A DNA stretch of 64,000 nt from Photorhabdus cinerea (lineage in GTDB: Bacteria > Pseudomonadota > Gammaproteobacteria > Enterobacterales > Enterobacteriaceae): contig NZ_PUJW01000003.1 of assembly GCF_011189575.1 (NCBI RefSeq), positions 186,001 to 250,000 on the forward strand. The letters are read 5' to 3'. Of the stretch, positions 36,812-45,513 are shown one piece after another. Both the position numbers and the translations under genes were made by a program. Every line of letters starts with the position of its first letter. The first letter of the stretch is position 1. The notes beneath the pieces are model-generated. The model saw only the letters and a list, made by a program, of their open reading frames with translations. It had not been told where the DNA came from and searched no databases.

Positions 36812-39800
36812 ATGAAAAGAATGCTAATCAACGCAACTCAACAAGAAGAGTTGCGTGTTGCTCTGGTTGACGGGCAACGCCTTTATGATTTGGATATAGA
36901 AAGCCCAGGACATGAGCAAAAAAAAGCAAATATCTACAAAGGTAAAATCACCCGAATTGAACCTAGTCTGGAAGCCGCTTTTGTTGATTATGGTGCTGAA
37001 AGGCATGGTTTCCTTCCTATCAAAGAAATAGCCCGCGAATACTTTCCTAATAACTACCATCCCCACGGTCGTCCTAATATCAAAGATGTTTTGAGGGAAG
37101 GCCAGGAAGTTATTGTTCAAGTCGATAAAGAAGAGCGTGGTAACAAAGGCGCAGCATTAACCACTTTTATCAGTTTGGCTGGTAGTTATCTGGTATTAAT
37201 GCCAAACAATCCCCGCGCTGGCGGTATTTCCCGCCGTATTGAAGGTGATGATCGTACAGAACTGAAAGAAGCCCTGGCATCTTTAGAAGTGCCAGAAGGA
37301 ATGGGGCTGATTGTCCGCACCGCGGGCGTCGGTAAATCCGCAGAAGCGCTACAATGGGATTTATCATTTCGTCTCAAGCACTGGGAAGCCATCAAAAAAG
37401 CCGCCGAAAGCCGCTCTGCTCCGTTCTTAATCCATCAGGAAAGCAATGTTATTGTCCGTGCTTTCCGTGACTATCTGCGACCAGATATTGGTGAAATATT
37501 AATCGACAATCCTAAAATTCTCGATCTGGCGCGTCAACACATCACCGCACTTGGCCGCCCGGATTTCACCAGCAAAATTAAGCTGTACAGTGGTGAAGTT
37601 CCTCTGTTTAGCCATTATCAGATCGAATCACAGATTGAATCTGCGTTTCAACGTGAAGTTCGCCTGCCATCAGGTGGCGCTGTAGTTATCGACACCACAG
37701 AAGCATTAACAGCGATTGATATTAACTCTTCCCGTGCAACACGCGGGGGCGATATTGAAGAGACAGCTTTTAACACTAACCTTGAAGCAGCAGATGAGAT
37801 TGCTCGTCAGTTACGCCTGCGTGACCTCGGTGGCCTGATTGTTATCGACTTTATCGATATGACACCAGTACGCCATCAACGCGAAGTAGAAAACCGTCTA
37901 CGTGATGCTGTCCGTCAGGATCGTGCCCGTATTCAAATTGGTCGTATTTCCCGCTTTGGCTTGCTGGAGATGTCCCGTCAGCGTTTAAGTCCGTCGCTGG
38001 GTGAATCCAGTCATCACGTTTGTCCGCGTTGTAGCGGCACCGGTACTATTCGTGATAACGAATCTCTATCATTGTCCATCTTACGTCTGATTGAAGAAGA
38101 AGCACTGAAAGAGAACACGCATCAAGTACATGCTATTGTGCCGGTACAAATTGCGTCATACCTGTTAAACGAAAAACGCCAGGCGGTCAGTGCAATCGAA
38201 CGCCGTCAGGGAGATGTTGGCGTAGTGATCGTTCCTAACGATCAAATGCAAACCCCACACTTCTCTGTTCTGCGCGTGCGTAAAGGTGAAGAAGTTTCTA
38301 CCTTAAGTTATCTGTTGCCTCAGTTGCATGAAACTGGCGCAGTAAATCCTCAAGAAGATATCCAGCCTGAACGTAAACGTCCTGAGCAACCTGCTATCTC
38401 TGCTTTTGCCTTACCAACTGATGCACCAGCACAACAACCATCAAATAAAGCAAAAGAGAAAAAGCCTAACCACCCTGCTCAGATTAAAACCGAACAACCT
38501 GGTCTCTTAAAGCGTTTCTTAACTGCCTTGAAAAAAATGTTCAGCGCAGAAGAAGAAGAAACAGTACAGAAAAAAGACAATAAATCATCAGGTCATGATA
38601 ACCGCCGTCCTTCTGAGCGACGTAACCAGCGCCGTCAGCATTCACGTAAAGATCGTGATGAAAGTAACCTGCGTGATGAACAACGTAATAACCGTGATCG
38701 TGATGAACAACGGAAAAATCGTAATACTCAGCAGAAAAATAGCATTCAGGATAACAACACCATAGATATCGCTGCTCGTGAAACTCAGCAACAGCAACGT
38801 CGTGAGCAACGAGCAGAGCGTCAGCGCCGTCGTCAGGAAGAAAAGCATCAGCAGCAGCTTGAAACGAATAAACCAGAAGTCGCTGAAAATGAAGTTGAAG
38901 AATGCTTGCCGGTTATCCCGCGCCGTCAGCGCCGTCAGCTTGAGCAAAAAATCCGTATTACAGATGAAGTGAAAGAAACTACAGCTGTCATCACTTCCCT
39001 GCCAGCACCTGTTGTCACGGAAGAACAATTACCAGCACCAATTGAAATACGGACTGAAACAGCTCAACCACAACAACCGACGGAAAATAAAGAGCAACAA
39101 GACAATGTTATGCCGCGTCGCTCTCGTCGCTCTCCTCGCCATCTTCGTGTGAGTGGTCAGCGCCGCCGCCGTTACCGTGATGAGAGAAATCTGCCTCAAT
39201 CACCGGTACCATTATCTATGGCTGTTGCATCACCAGAAATGGCTTCTGGGAAAGTTTGGGTTCGCTATCCGGTGGTTCCTATTTCCAGCGAAACTCCTGA
39301 AGAAATCTCTGTAGCTGAACAACAAGTCGTTGAGCAACAGAATGAGGCCCTGCCAATAATAGTGACAGAAACAGCACCTGCAATGATAGTTGCGACAGAA
39401 CCTGAACAAATCACCACTGACTTACCTAGAGTAGAAGTACCAGAAGATTATCAGGATGAAATCAAACCAAAAGCAGCCATTGCAGAAAAAAATGACGCTG
39501 TCTTGCAGCAAAATAAATCATTACAGCAAGAACTATCAGTTATTGAACCTGTTGCAATAACACCGGTAACTACTGAACTCGAACAACACCCTCAGATAAA
39601 AGAAATTGTCGTTCCTAAAGAAATTTCGGAAGTGGCTATTGTTAAAGAGAGTGAAGCTGAAACAATTAAACAACCTGTTGCTATAGTTAAAAGTCATTAC
39701 GCTTACGCGCCAATGACCAAAGCACCAGCCCCAGAGATGATTGAACAACTTGTTATTATCAGTGAATGGCAACGACCTTTTTCCCATTTCGAAGGGAAAG

Positions 39801-39871
39801 GGGGAGCTGGAGGCCATTCAGCGACTAACTCAGCCACTTCTCCGATGGCTAAGCCGCAATCTTTTGAATAA
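36812..39871 (+). CDS. rne: Ribonuclease E
   Basis: Essential endoribonuclease and scaffold of the RNA degradosome. 1019 aa. Catalytic half (1-530): S1 domain (36-120), 5'-sensor, DNase I-like region with the metal Asp residues in ALTAIDINSSRA and VIDFIDMTPV, and the Zn-link CPRCSGTG. The C-terminal half is low-complexity: an amphipathic membrane helix (PGLLKRFLTALKKMFS), Arg-rich RNA-binding stretches (residues 595-680 and near 780-805), then a Glu/Pro/Val-rich linker. It ends with a PNPase-binding-like GGAGGHSATNSAT. A strong terminator follows. Confidence 0.97.
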   Translation: MKRMLINATQQEELRVALVDGQRLYDLDIESPGHEQKKANIYKGKITRIEPSLEAAFVDYGAERHGFLPIKEIAREYFPNNYHPHGRPNIKDVLREGQEVIVQVDKEERGNKGAALTTFISLAGSYLVLMPNNPRAGGISRRIEGDDRTELKEALASLEVPEGMGLIVRTAGVGKSAEALQWDLSFRLKHWEAIKKAAESRSAPFLIHQESNVIVRAFRDYLRPDIGEILIDNPKILDLARQHITALGRPDFTSKIKLYSGEVPLFSHYQIESQIESAFQREVRLPSGGAVVIDTTEALTAIDINSSRATRGGDIEETAFNTNLEAADEIARQLRLRDLGGLIVIDFIDMTPVRHQREVENRLRDAVRQDRARIQIGRISRFGLLEMSRQRLSPSLGESSHHVCPRCSGTGTIRDNESLSLSILRLIEEEALKENTHQVHAIVPVQIASYLLNEKRQAVSAIERRQGDVGVVIVPNDQMQTPHFSVLRVRKGEEVSTLSYLLPQLHETGAVNPQEDIQPERKRPEQPAISAFALPTDAPAQQPSNKAKEKKPNHPAQIKTEQPGLLKRFLTALKKMFSAEEEETVQKKDNKSSGHDNRRPSERRNQRRQHSRKDRDESNLRDEQRNNRDRDEQRKNRNTQQKNSIQDNNTIDIAARETQQQQRREQRAERQRRRQEEKHQQQLETNKPEVAENEVEECLPVIPRRQRRQLEQKIRITDEVKETTAVITSLPAPVVTEEQLPAPIEIRTETAQPQQPTENKEQQDNVMPRRSRRSPRHLRVSGQRRRRYRDERNLPQSPVPLSMAVASPEMASGKVWVRYPVVPISSETPEEISVAEQQVVEQQNEALPIIVTETAPAMIVATEPEQITTDLPRVEVPEDYQDEIKPKAAIAEKNDAVLQQNKSLQQELSVIEPVAITPVTTELEQHPQIKEIVVPKEISEVAIVKESEAETIKQPVAIVKSHYAYAPMTKAPAPEMIEQLVIISEWQRPFSHFEGKGGAGGHSATNSATSPMAKPQSFE

Positions 39872-39891
39872 CAACATTATTTAATATTAGC

Positions 39892-39922
39892 AAAATGGCT
39901 CTTTTCCGGGAGCCATTTTTTT
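39892..39922 (+). terminator. Terminator of rne
   Basis: AAATGGCTC / GAGCCATTT stem with an 8-base loop followed by a run of seven T counted from the stem end. Textbook intrinsic terminator 20 bases after rne. Confidence 0.88.
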
Positions 39923-40036
39923 GCCGCTCTCCCCACAAAATACTTATCATTAATTTCATTCCATCTACAATAAGGTTTAAATTAAACGATTATCATCCTA
40001 TTGATGAATCACCTTTTAATCTGGAGAACACTCTTA

Positions 40037-40648
40037 ATGAAACCATGGCTTATTTTTGGTGCAGGTAGTGGGATTGGACGCCACTTAGTCACTATCGCGT
40101 TGCAACAAAAACGCCCCGATCCGCAATTCTCAACAGGCTTGCGAACTTAGTAAATTAGGTGTCAGGGTGATGCCTGTGATGCAGGAAATGTTGAGAAAAC
40201 AGTGCAGAATGCAGGCTCAAAAGCAATTGTGTTTTCTACTATTGGTGGAGTTGATTCAGATCTCCTGGGTAATATGACTATCATTGATGCTATTGAAAAA
40301 GCAGGAATAATACGTATGTTACTCGTCACATCAATAGGTTGTGGAGAAAGCTGGAAAACCCTGTCACCCAGAGCCAAATCATTATTTGGTCAGTCTGTCA
40401 GACGTAAATCAATGGCAGAAAGCTACCTTCAGACCAGTTCTCTAAATTATACAATTATTCGCCCAGGTGAATTAACAGATAAACCGGGAACAGGCCATTG
40501 CCAACGATATCAAAATGACATTCATGGTGTGGTCAGTCGCAAAGATGTTGCACATGAATTGGCAGTAATAGCAGAAGAAGAATTTTCATATCAGCAGATT
40601 TATGCCTTGGTTGATCCAGAACTTAAGCCTGATTGGGCTATTGCATAA
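40037..40648 (+). pseudogene. NAD(P)-binding oxidoreductase, frameshifted remnant
   Basis: The ATG at 40037 begins a Rossmann protein (MKPWLIFGAGSGIGRHL) but reads into TAG at about 40148. A middle stretch in another frame (QQACELSKLGVRV) continues the protein, then the first frame resumes (DACDAGNVEKTVQNAG) and stays open to 40648. Two compensating frameshifts thus break the N-terminal third. The remaining part has an NmrA/SDR-like core (VTSIGCGESW...IRPGELTD) but no recognised substrate. A GTG at 40202 could start a truncated product; I consider that unlikely to be functional. Confidence 0.75.
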
Positions 40649-40652
40649 TCGA

Positions 40653-40678
40653 ATAACCACGCATTAATGCGTGGTTAT
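40653..40678. terminator. Bidirectional hairpin between the remnant and tmaR
   Basis: Near-perfect 26-base palindrome around ATAACCACGCATTAATGCG between convergent genes, with a T-containing flank on each side. Confidence 0.75.
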
Positions 40679-40688
40679 CTGATGATAT

Positions 40689-41006
40689 TTACTTAAGCTC
40701 ACCTACTGTCTTAAGCTTTTTGGACAATTCACGGCGCTCTTTGGAGAGATCCGCATTTTTAATGATGTAATCATCTATACGGTCTTCATAGTCACTACGC
40801 ATATTCATAATAATGTTCTGGATATCCTCAATTGACATACCCGGCTTGATGTATTCACTAAGGTTATCAAGCAATAAAACACGTTTCTGATTGTCACGTA
40901 TTTTCTTTTCATTGTCTGCGATTTCGCGCTGTAACTTATTCTTACGACGAAACATACGCACAAACTCCAACACATTCTGAAATGACGGCTTATTTACGTT
41001 GTCCAT
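40689..41006 (-). CDS. tmaR: TmaR (YeeX), PTS localisation regulator, DUF496
   Basis: 105-aa coiled-coil protein. In E. coli TmaR clusters at the cell pole and holds the PTS enzyme EI there. Start at 41006 chosen because MDNVNKPSFQNVLEFVRMF matches the family start and AGG precedes it; the ORF extension to 41057 does not match. Heptad-like charged helices span 20-50 and 75-100. In E. coli it lies in the yeeX-yeeA-sbmC-dacD-sbcB region; here accessory DNA separates it from sbcB. Confidence 0.93.
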   Translation of the reverse strand: MDNVNKPSFQNVLEFVRMFRRKNKLQREIADNEKKIRDNQKRVLLLDNLSEYIKPGMSIEDIQNIIMNMRSDYEDRIDDYIIKNADLSKERRELSKKLKTVGELK

Positions 41007-41893
41007 TTTCCTACCTTTATTCAACCTAAACATACAGATTATAATCTGATTACACAATACAGGTTAAAGCCATTAATAGACAAGCCAGTTTCTATTCTTT
41101 ATTGATTTTAATTGGTTACAGAAGCCTGTTAGCCCCTGGCTTTTTGCTGAAAATTTCATCACATTGATTGTTCGAAAAAAACGGCCTGATACAAATGAAT
41201 AACAAACAGTCAATCTGTCACTGATAAAAACCCAAGATTTTTTTCCCTTCCCTTACCACGACAAGATCAAAATATGATGATCGCTACAACTGTTTAAAAC
41301 CCAAATTATAAATCTATTGGAAGAAAGACTTTTATATTTACAAGTAACAATTAATTTCGTCCATATTTCATGAAAATGAAAAAATCAAATGAAGAACTAT
41401 AAAGCTCATTCTCCATTCTTTCAGAAATTATAATCATTTAATAAATCATCAAAAATCCAATAGAATAAAAATTAATTTCATGAAGTATCATTATTAAAAC
41501 CTTAAATAAGAGATAAATATCCTCAACAGCATCCTATATAGTTTTAATATGATCATACCCTGAGACTTTATATAACAAAGCCATTTAAAAAAACAATTCA
41601 GATAAAAATTATATCAACCATAAATAAATATTAGTTTATTAGTTTATTAGTTTATTAGTTTATTAGTTTATTAGTTTATTAGTTTATTAGTTTATTAGTT
41701 TATTAGTTTATTAGTTTATTAGTTTATTAGTTTATTAGTTTATTAGTTTATTAGTTTATTAGTTTATTATTTAAATATATCTCTGAAATGACTATATTTG
41801 TGATATTCATCTTAATAATAAAATAAAAAATCCCTTATTACTGAAACAGTATTAAAATTGACGAAAAACATGACGAAGATTAGATTAGGCTAA
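41007..41893. other. Long AT-rich non-coding stretch
   Basis: 887 bases without a supportable gene, one of the least coding parts of the window. The first 600 bases are A/T-dominated with scattered stop codons in all frames; the 8-bp tandem array follows, then 125 bases before the 77-codon gene. In E. coli this interval would hold yeeA, sbmC and dacD, none of which is recognisable. Confidence 0.6.
41633..41768. repeat. Tandem array of 17 perfect 8-bp units (AGTTTATT)
   Basis: 136 bases composed of 17 uninterrupted identical copies of AGTTTATT, flanked by partial units. The unit is not a multiple of 3, but the array lies outside any gene, about 126 bases before the 77-aa gene. Perfect identity implies recent expansion or strand slippage. 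Confidence 0.97.
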
Positions 41894-42127
41894 ATGATGA
41901 AAAAAATTCCTTTTGATTTAGATGGTTATGAAATTTCCTTTGGTCATGCACGTAGAACTAAGATTCCAATTATAAAAATAACCCATCCCAAAAATGGCAT
42001 TTCCATTAGGCCATTCTACAGTGTCAATAGAGAAAATTTGCTTGAAAGGATTCAGTACGAGACGGGTTTAAGCAACCAATATATTGAATCCATTAATAAG
42101 TATTTTCAGGAACTGAATTATCCTTAA
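41894..42127 (+). CDS. Small protein of unknown function (77 aa)
   Basis: No family recognised. 77 aa with a basic, mostly polar sequence (FDLDGYEISFGHARRTKIPII... then IESINKYFQELNYP) and no membrane segment. ATG at 41894 or 41897; a purine-rich stretch lies just upstream. Followed by two short hairpins (42144-42192). Coding is supported by an open frame in otherwise stop-rich DNA and by regular amino-acid usage. It converges with the hcp module, and its relation to that module is unknown. Confidence 0.55.
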   Translation: MMKKIPFDLDGYEISFGHARRTKIPIIKITHPKNGISIRPFYSVNRENLLERIQYETGLSNQYIESINKYFQELNYP

Positions 42128-42143
42128 TAAAAACAAATATAAC

Positions 42144-42192
42144 AGAAGGTTATATCCTTCTATTTTAGTGCCTTGGAAATTACCAAGGTACT
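42144..42192. terminator. Two hairpins between the 77-aa gene and the hcp module
   Basis: AGAAGG / CCTTCT at 42144-42161 followed by ATTTTAG, then AGTGCCTTGG / CCAAGGTACT at 42167-42192. They lie between convergent transcripts and could end both. Confidence 0.6.
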
Positions 42193-42333
42193 GCATATCC
42201 GGTTTATTCTGTTTAATAGTTTATTTACTGATGAATCTATATTTGTAATTAGTTGGTAAAAGAGACAACCTGATATAATACAGTAGGTAATAATCCCTCC
42301 CAATATTTCTATCGCTTATATCTTTATTAACGC

Positions 42334-42564
42334 TTACTGAAACAATTGGCATTTTTCTTTTATTTTTTCTGTTATATAGTAAAAGAAAACAGAAAATGCC
42401 AAGCATGTACCTGCAACTATCGCATACTGATATCGATTTTCTAATGTTGACATCAAGGTAAAATAAACTAATCCCATAACTGAAAATACACACACCGCAC
42501 CAATTATCCCTTGAGTTATATGCATCACGATTCTCATCAATACACTTATTATCGTCATCATCAT
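42334..42564 (-). CDS. Two-helix membrane protein, candidate immunity protein
   Basis: 76 aa with two hydrophobic segments (about 14-38 and 46-64) joined by a short polar turn (TLENRYQ) and a basic C-terminal tail (KIKEKCQ). The start ATG overlaps the stop of the upstream gene by 4 bases (ATGA), the mark of translational coupling; three consecutive ATG codons begin it. As the last gene after hcp and a membrane-active candidate, it fits an inner-membrane immunity protein. That role is inferred. An overlapping 134-codon ORF in another frame is less convincing. Confidence 0.6.
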   Translation of the reverse strand: MMMTIISVLMRIVMHITQGIIGAVCVFSVMGLVYFTLMSTLENRYQYAIVAGTCLAFSVFFYYITEKIKEKCQLFQ

Positions 42565-43208
42565 TTATCCAGTCCTGCGGAGAATTCATTAAATATCTCA
42601 TTAAATAAACCACGATCTTCTTCATACGCCTCTAATGCTCTGACATATGACTCCATTTTACTCTCAACCAAAAAATAGAGTAAATCCAAGTTACCTTCTC
42701 GCCTTAATAACATATATAAGTTCGGGTTTGTTTGAGCTAACTCCCTAGAAGTATAGATCGCCCTGGATACCGACGCCCCAAGCCCCAAAACTGTAGTAAA
42801 TACTAGAGAACCACCCAATTTCGCAAACCATTTTGTGCCGAAAAAAGCACCGAGCTGTCCGTTAAAGATGACATATTTTGCAACAATACCTCCAAATATT
42901 TTCCCAACTTTCGTTTCGATTAATCGTTGTTTTTGCTCTTCACTCAGTTTACCTAAGTAATCCTCAAAAATAATCTGAATCACCCTTTCAAGATTATTAA
43001 GCGTAATTGCTTCTGATTTTATTAATCCAACAAAACGATATTTGTCATTTTCATTATCCCATCGATGGTCAGTATCAAGATAATCATAACCGAGGTGATA
43101 AAAATCCACCGGGATATCCAATACTCCCTCAGAAAACCCAGTAAGCCAGCTACTGTCATCGTTAATAGTCGAAACCATTTTTTCAGCAATTTCTTTAGCT
43201 CCGTCCAT
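42561..43208 (-). CDS. Candidate T6SS effector with glycine-rich hydrophobic hairpin
   Basis: 215 aa, no family recognised. The N-terminal part (1-98) is soluble and acidic. Residues 101-123 and 131-150 are Gly-rich hydrophobic stretches (KIFGGIVAKYVIF, LGGSLVFTTVLGLGASV) with GxxxG-like spacing, a layout seen in pore-forming hairpins. A charged helical tail (175-205) follows. Its ATG overlaps the hcp stop by one base (TAATG), and AAAGGA lies within the hcp end, so it is coupled to hcp. Small ion-channel effectors such as Serratia Ssp6 have a similar plan (recalled; homology untested). Could also be a structural membrane protein. Confidence 0.65.
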   Translation of the reverse strand: MDGAKEIAEKMVSTINDDSSWLTGFSEGVLDIPVDFYHLGYDYLDTDHRWDNENDKYRFVGLIKSEAITLNNLERVIQIIFEDYLGKLSEEQKQRLIETKVGKIFGGIVAKYVIFNGQLGAFFGTKWFAKLGGSLVFTTVLGLGASVSRAIYTSRELAQTNPNLYMLLRREGNLDLLYFLVESKMESYVRALEAYEEDRGLFNEIFNEFSAGLDK

Positions 43209-43687
43209 TAAAAAATCCTTTCATCCCAAATGCTATACGCACCCGTTGAACACGCCACGTTATTCCAAGTAATATTAGTATATACCATCGAAATAATTTC
43301 CTGTGGCATCATATGATTACTGGTTAATGAATGTGGGTGGTCTGATTTTAAACTAACAATATACGCTTGCCCAAGACGAATTGTATAGTAAAGCTCAAGT
43401 CCACCATTTTCGCTGGTACGGTAAGACTCAAGAAAACACTCTAACCTTTCGTTATCATCCAAGCTTTTCGCTAATAAAGGAGAAGCTTTATCAATAGGTT
43501 TAGTGATAATTACCGGCTGATGTGAAACATTTTGTTTGCGAGTCATAAGATGTTGCAGACTATAGACGAAGATCTGATCCTCGTGCCCATTTTGCGCTTT
43601 GATACCTATTGAGTCTCTTCTGCCACAACCCGCAGAAATTAACCCTTGGTTTTGACCTTTAACCGTTAAATAAATTAAATTTGACAT
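43208..43687 (-). CDS. hcp: Hcp, type VI secretion tube protein (orphan)
   Basis: Forms the hexameric ring of the T6SS tube and can carry small effectors in its lumen. 159 aa from the ATG at 43687 (a GTG two codons earlier is possible). Family marks: MSNLIYLTVKGQNQGLISAG, GHEDQIFVYSLQHLM, PVIITKPIDKASPLLAKSL, then WNNVACSTGAYSIWDERIF at the end. The HcpET-type body has no toxin fused to it; instead a separate gene follows with overlapping stop and start. No other T6SS genes occur within the window. Confidence 0.93.
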   Translation of the reverse strand: MSNLIYLTVKGQNQGLISAGCGRRDSIGIKAQNGHEDQIFVYSLQHLMTRKQNVSHQPVIITKPIDKASPLLAKSLDDNERLECFLESYRTSENGGLELYYTIRLGQAYIVSLKSDHPHSLTSNHMMPQEIISMVYTNITWNNVACSTGAYSIWDERIF

Positions 43688-43980
43688 ATTCACTTCATTT
43701 ATCTTTTCAATACTTCAATGCATGTTGCAGTAGGCAGATCAATATTGTCAAGGATAAATGGTCTAAAAACATACAATCATTTATTACAAGCCCCAAAAAC
43801 GTTAATAACTGACATCCCATCGTGGCGCAGAAAATAGGAAGATATGGATATGATATTGCAATCGCATGGATTCTCTAAGATAGTAAGCAATAATTACTCA
43901 TATTTCTGGAAAAAATATTATTCCCTTCTCTAAAAAAACAGAAGAAACAAATAATTAACATGATTGGACATTGAACAACA

Positions 43981-45411
43981 GTGAAAAACAGCAGCGAACA
44001 ACCCACTTTCTACATTCATGACTATGAAACTTTCGGTAAACATCCCGCATTAGACAGACCTGCTCAGTTTGCCGGTGTCCGCACTGATATGGATTTCAAT
44101 ATTATTGAAGAGCCGTTAGTTATTTACTGTTCACCTGCCGATGATTATCTCCCTCAACCAGAAGCGGTCATGATTACCGGCATTACACCTCAGATTGCAT
44201 TGGAAAAAGGTGTCAACGAAGCGGAATTTGCCCGACAAATTCATAATGTATTCAGTGTGCCTAACAGTTGTATCCTCGGTTATAACAATATCCGGTTTGA
44301 TGATGAAGTCAGCCGGAATATTTTTTACCGCAATTTTTATGACCCATACGCTTATAGCTGGCAAAAAGGTAATTCCCGTTGGGATTTACTTGATGTATTG
44401 CGTGCCTGTTATGCCCTGCGCCCCGAAGGTATTATCTGGCCCGAAAATGACGATGGTCTGCCCAGCTTTAAACTGGAGCACCTGACCAAGGCAAATGGTA
44501 TTGAGCATTCACATGCTCACGATGCTATGTCCGATGTTTACGCCACAATTGCAATGGCAAAATTGCTTAAAGCGGCACAACCGCGGATGTTCAATTATTT
44601 CTTTCAGCTAAGAAATAAACAGAAAATCAGCAATCTCATCGATATCCCACAAATGAAACCACTGGTTCATGTTTCCGGGATGTTTGGCGCTGCCCGTAGC
44701 AATACCAGTTTGGTAGCTCCTCTTGCATGGCATCCGATAAACCAAAATGCCGTTATCATGTGCGATCTGGCTGGAGATATTTCACCATTGCTGGAACTGG
44801 ATGCAGATGCTTTACGTGAACGTTTGTATACCCGCCATGATGAATTGCTGCCAGATCAGCCACCAGTCCCTGTTAAGCTGGTCCATATTAATAAGTGCCC
44901 GATAATCGCACCTGATAATACCTTACGAACAGAAGACGCTGAACGTCTTGGGTTAGATCGTGATTATTGTGAGAAAAATCTGGCTATCCTACGCAATAAT
45001 CCACAAATCAGAGAAAAAGTTGTCGAACTGTTTGTTCAGGCTGAATCTTTCCCTGAATCAGATAATGTTGACGCTAAGCTGTATGACGGTTTCTTTAGTA
45101 ATGCAGATAAAGCAGCAATGAATATTATCCGTGAAACACTACCGCAGAATTTACCTGCTTTAGACCTGACTTTCCAGGACCCGCGCATTAAAACGCTATT
45201 ATTCCGCTATCGTGCCAAAAATTACCCTTCTACTCTGACTTATGATGAACAACAGAGCTGGCTACGCCATCGTCAAGATGCATTAACCCAAGATAAGCTT
45301 AGTGAATATATCTTTATCATTGAACAGCTCTTTATTGAATACCAAAGCAATGAAGAAAAATGCCGCCAACTTAAGGCCCTGATGGAATATGCAGTGAAAC
45401 TGGCTGGATAA
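43981..45411 (+). CDS. sbcB: Exonuclease I
   Basis: 3'-5' single-strand DNA exonuclease. 476 aa from a GTG at 43981. DEDDh residues visible in FYIHDYETFGKHP (D and E), GYNNIRFDDE (D) and HDAMSDVYATI (H and D), followed by SH3-like and helical C-terminal domains. Followed by a short terminator. In E. coli the neighbours are dacD and yeeD; here dld lies downstream in convergent orientation. Confidence 0.97.
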   Translation: MKNSSEQPTFYIHDYETFGKHPALDRPAQFAGVRTDMDFNIIEEPLVIYCSPADDYLPQPEAVMITGITPQIALEKGVNEAEFARQIHNVFSVPNSCILGYNNIRFDDEVSRNIFYRNFYDPYAYSWQKGNSRWDLLDVLRACYALRPEGIIWPENDDGLPSFKLEHLTKANGIEHSHAHDAMSDVYATIAMAKLLKAAQPRMFNYFFQLRNKQKISNLIDIPQMKPLVHVSGMFGAARSNTSLVAPLAWHPINQNAVIMCDLAGDISPLLELDADALRERLYTRHDELLPDQPPVPVKLVHINKCPIIAPDNTLRTEDAERLGLDRDYCEKNLAILRNNPQIREKVVELFVQAESFPESDNVDAKLYDGFFSNADKAAMNIIRETLPQNLPALDLTFQDPRIKTLLFRYRAKNYPSTLTYDEQQSWLRHRQDALTQDKLSEYIFIIEQLFIEYQSNEEKCRQLKALMEYAVKLAG

Positions 45412-45420
45412 TCATAGAAC

Positions 45421-45446
45421 GGCGAGTCATATATGCTCGCCTTCTT
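45421..45446 (+). terminator. Terminator after sbcB
   Basis: GGCGAG / CTCGCC stem with a 9-base loop followed by TTCTTCC, 10 bases after the sbcB stop. Short but GC-rich. Confidence 0.6.
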
Positions 45447-45513
45447 CCTAAATGGGGTAATGCTTACAGACTCACATCTTCTTAGTACTGCCATGATGTT
45501 GAGAATACTGGCA

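Noticed and set aside
38642..39028. 128-codon ORF antisense to rne
   Set aside because: Shadow of the Arg/Gln-rich part of rne; it gives a false hydrophobic protein.
41633..41768. Tandem array considered as CRISPR
   Set aside because: Units of 8 bp are directly joined with no spacers and no cas genes nearby.
42221..42625. 134-codon minus-strand ORF overlapping the two-helix protein
   Set aside because: Different frame; the 76-codon frame has ATGA coupling and two clean membrane segments, whereas this one begins inside the effector gene and has an irregular composition.
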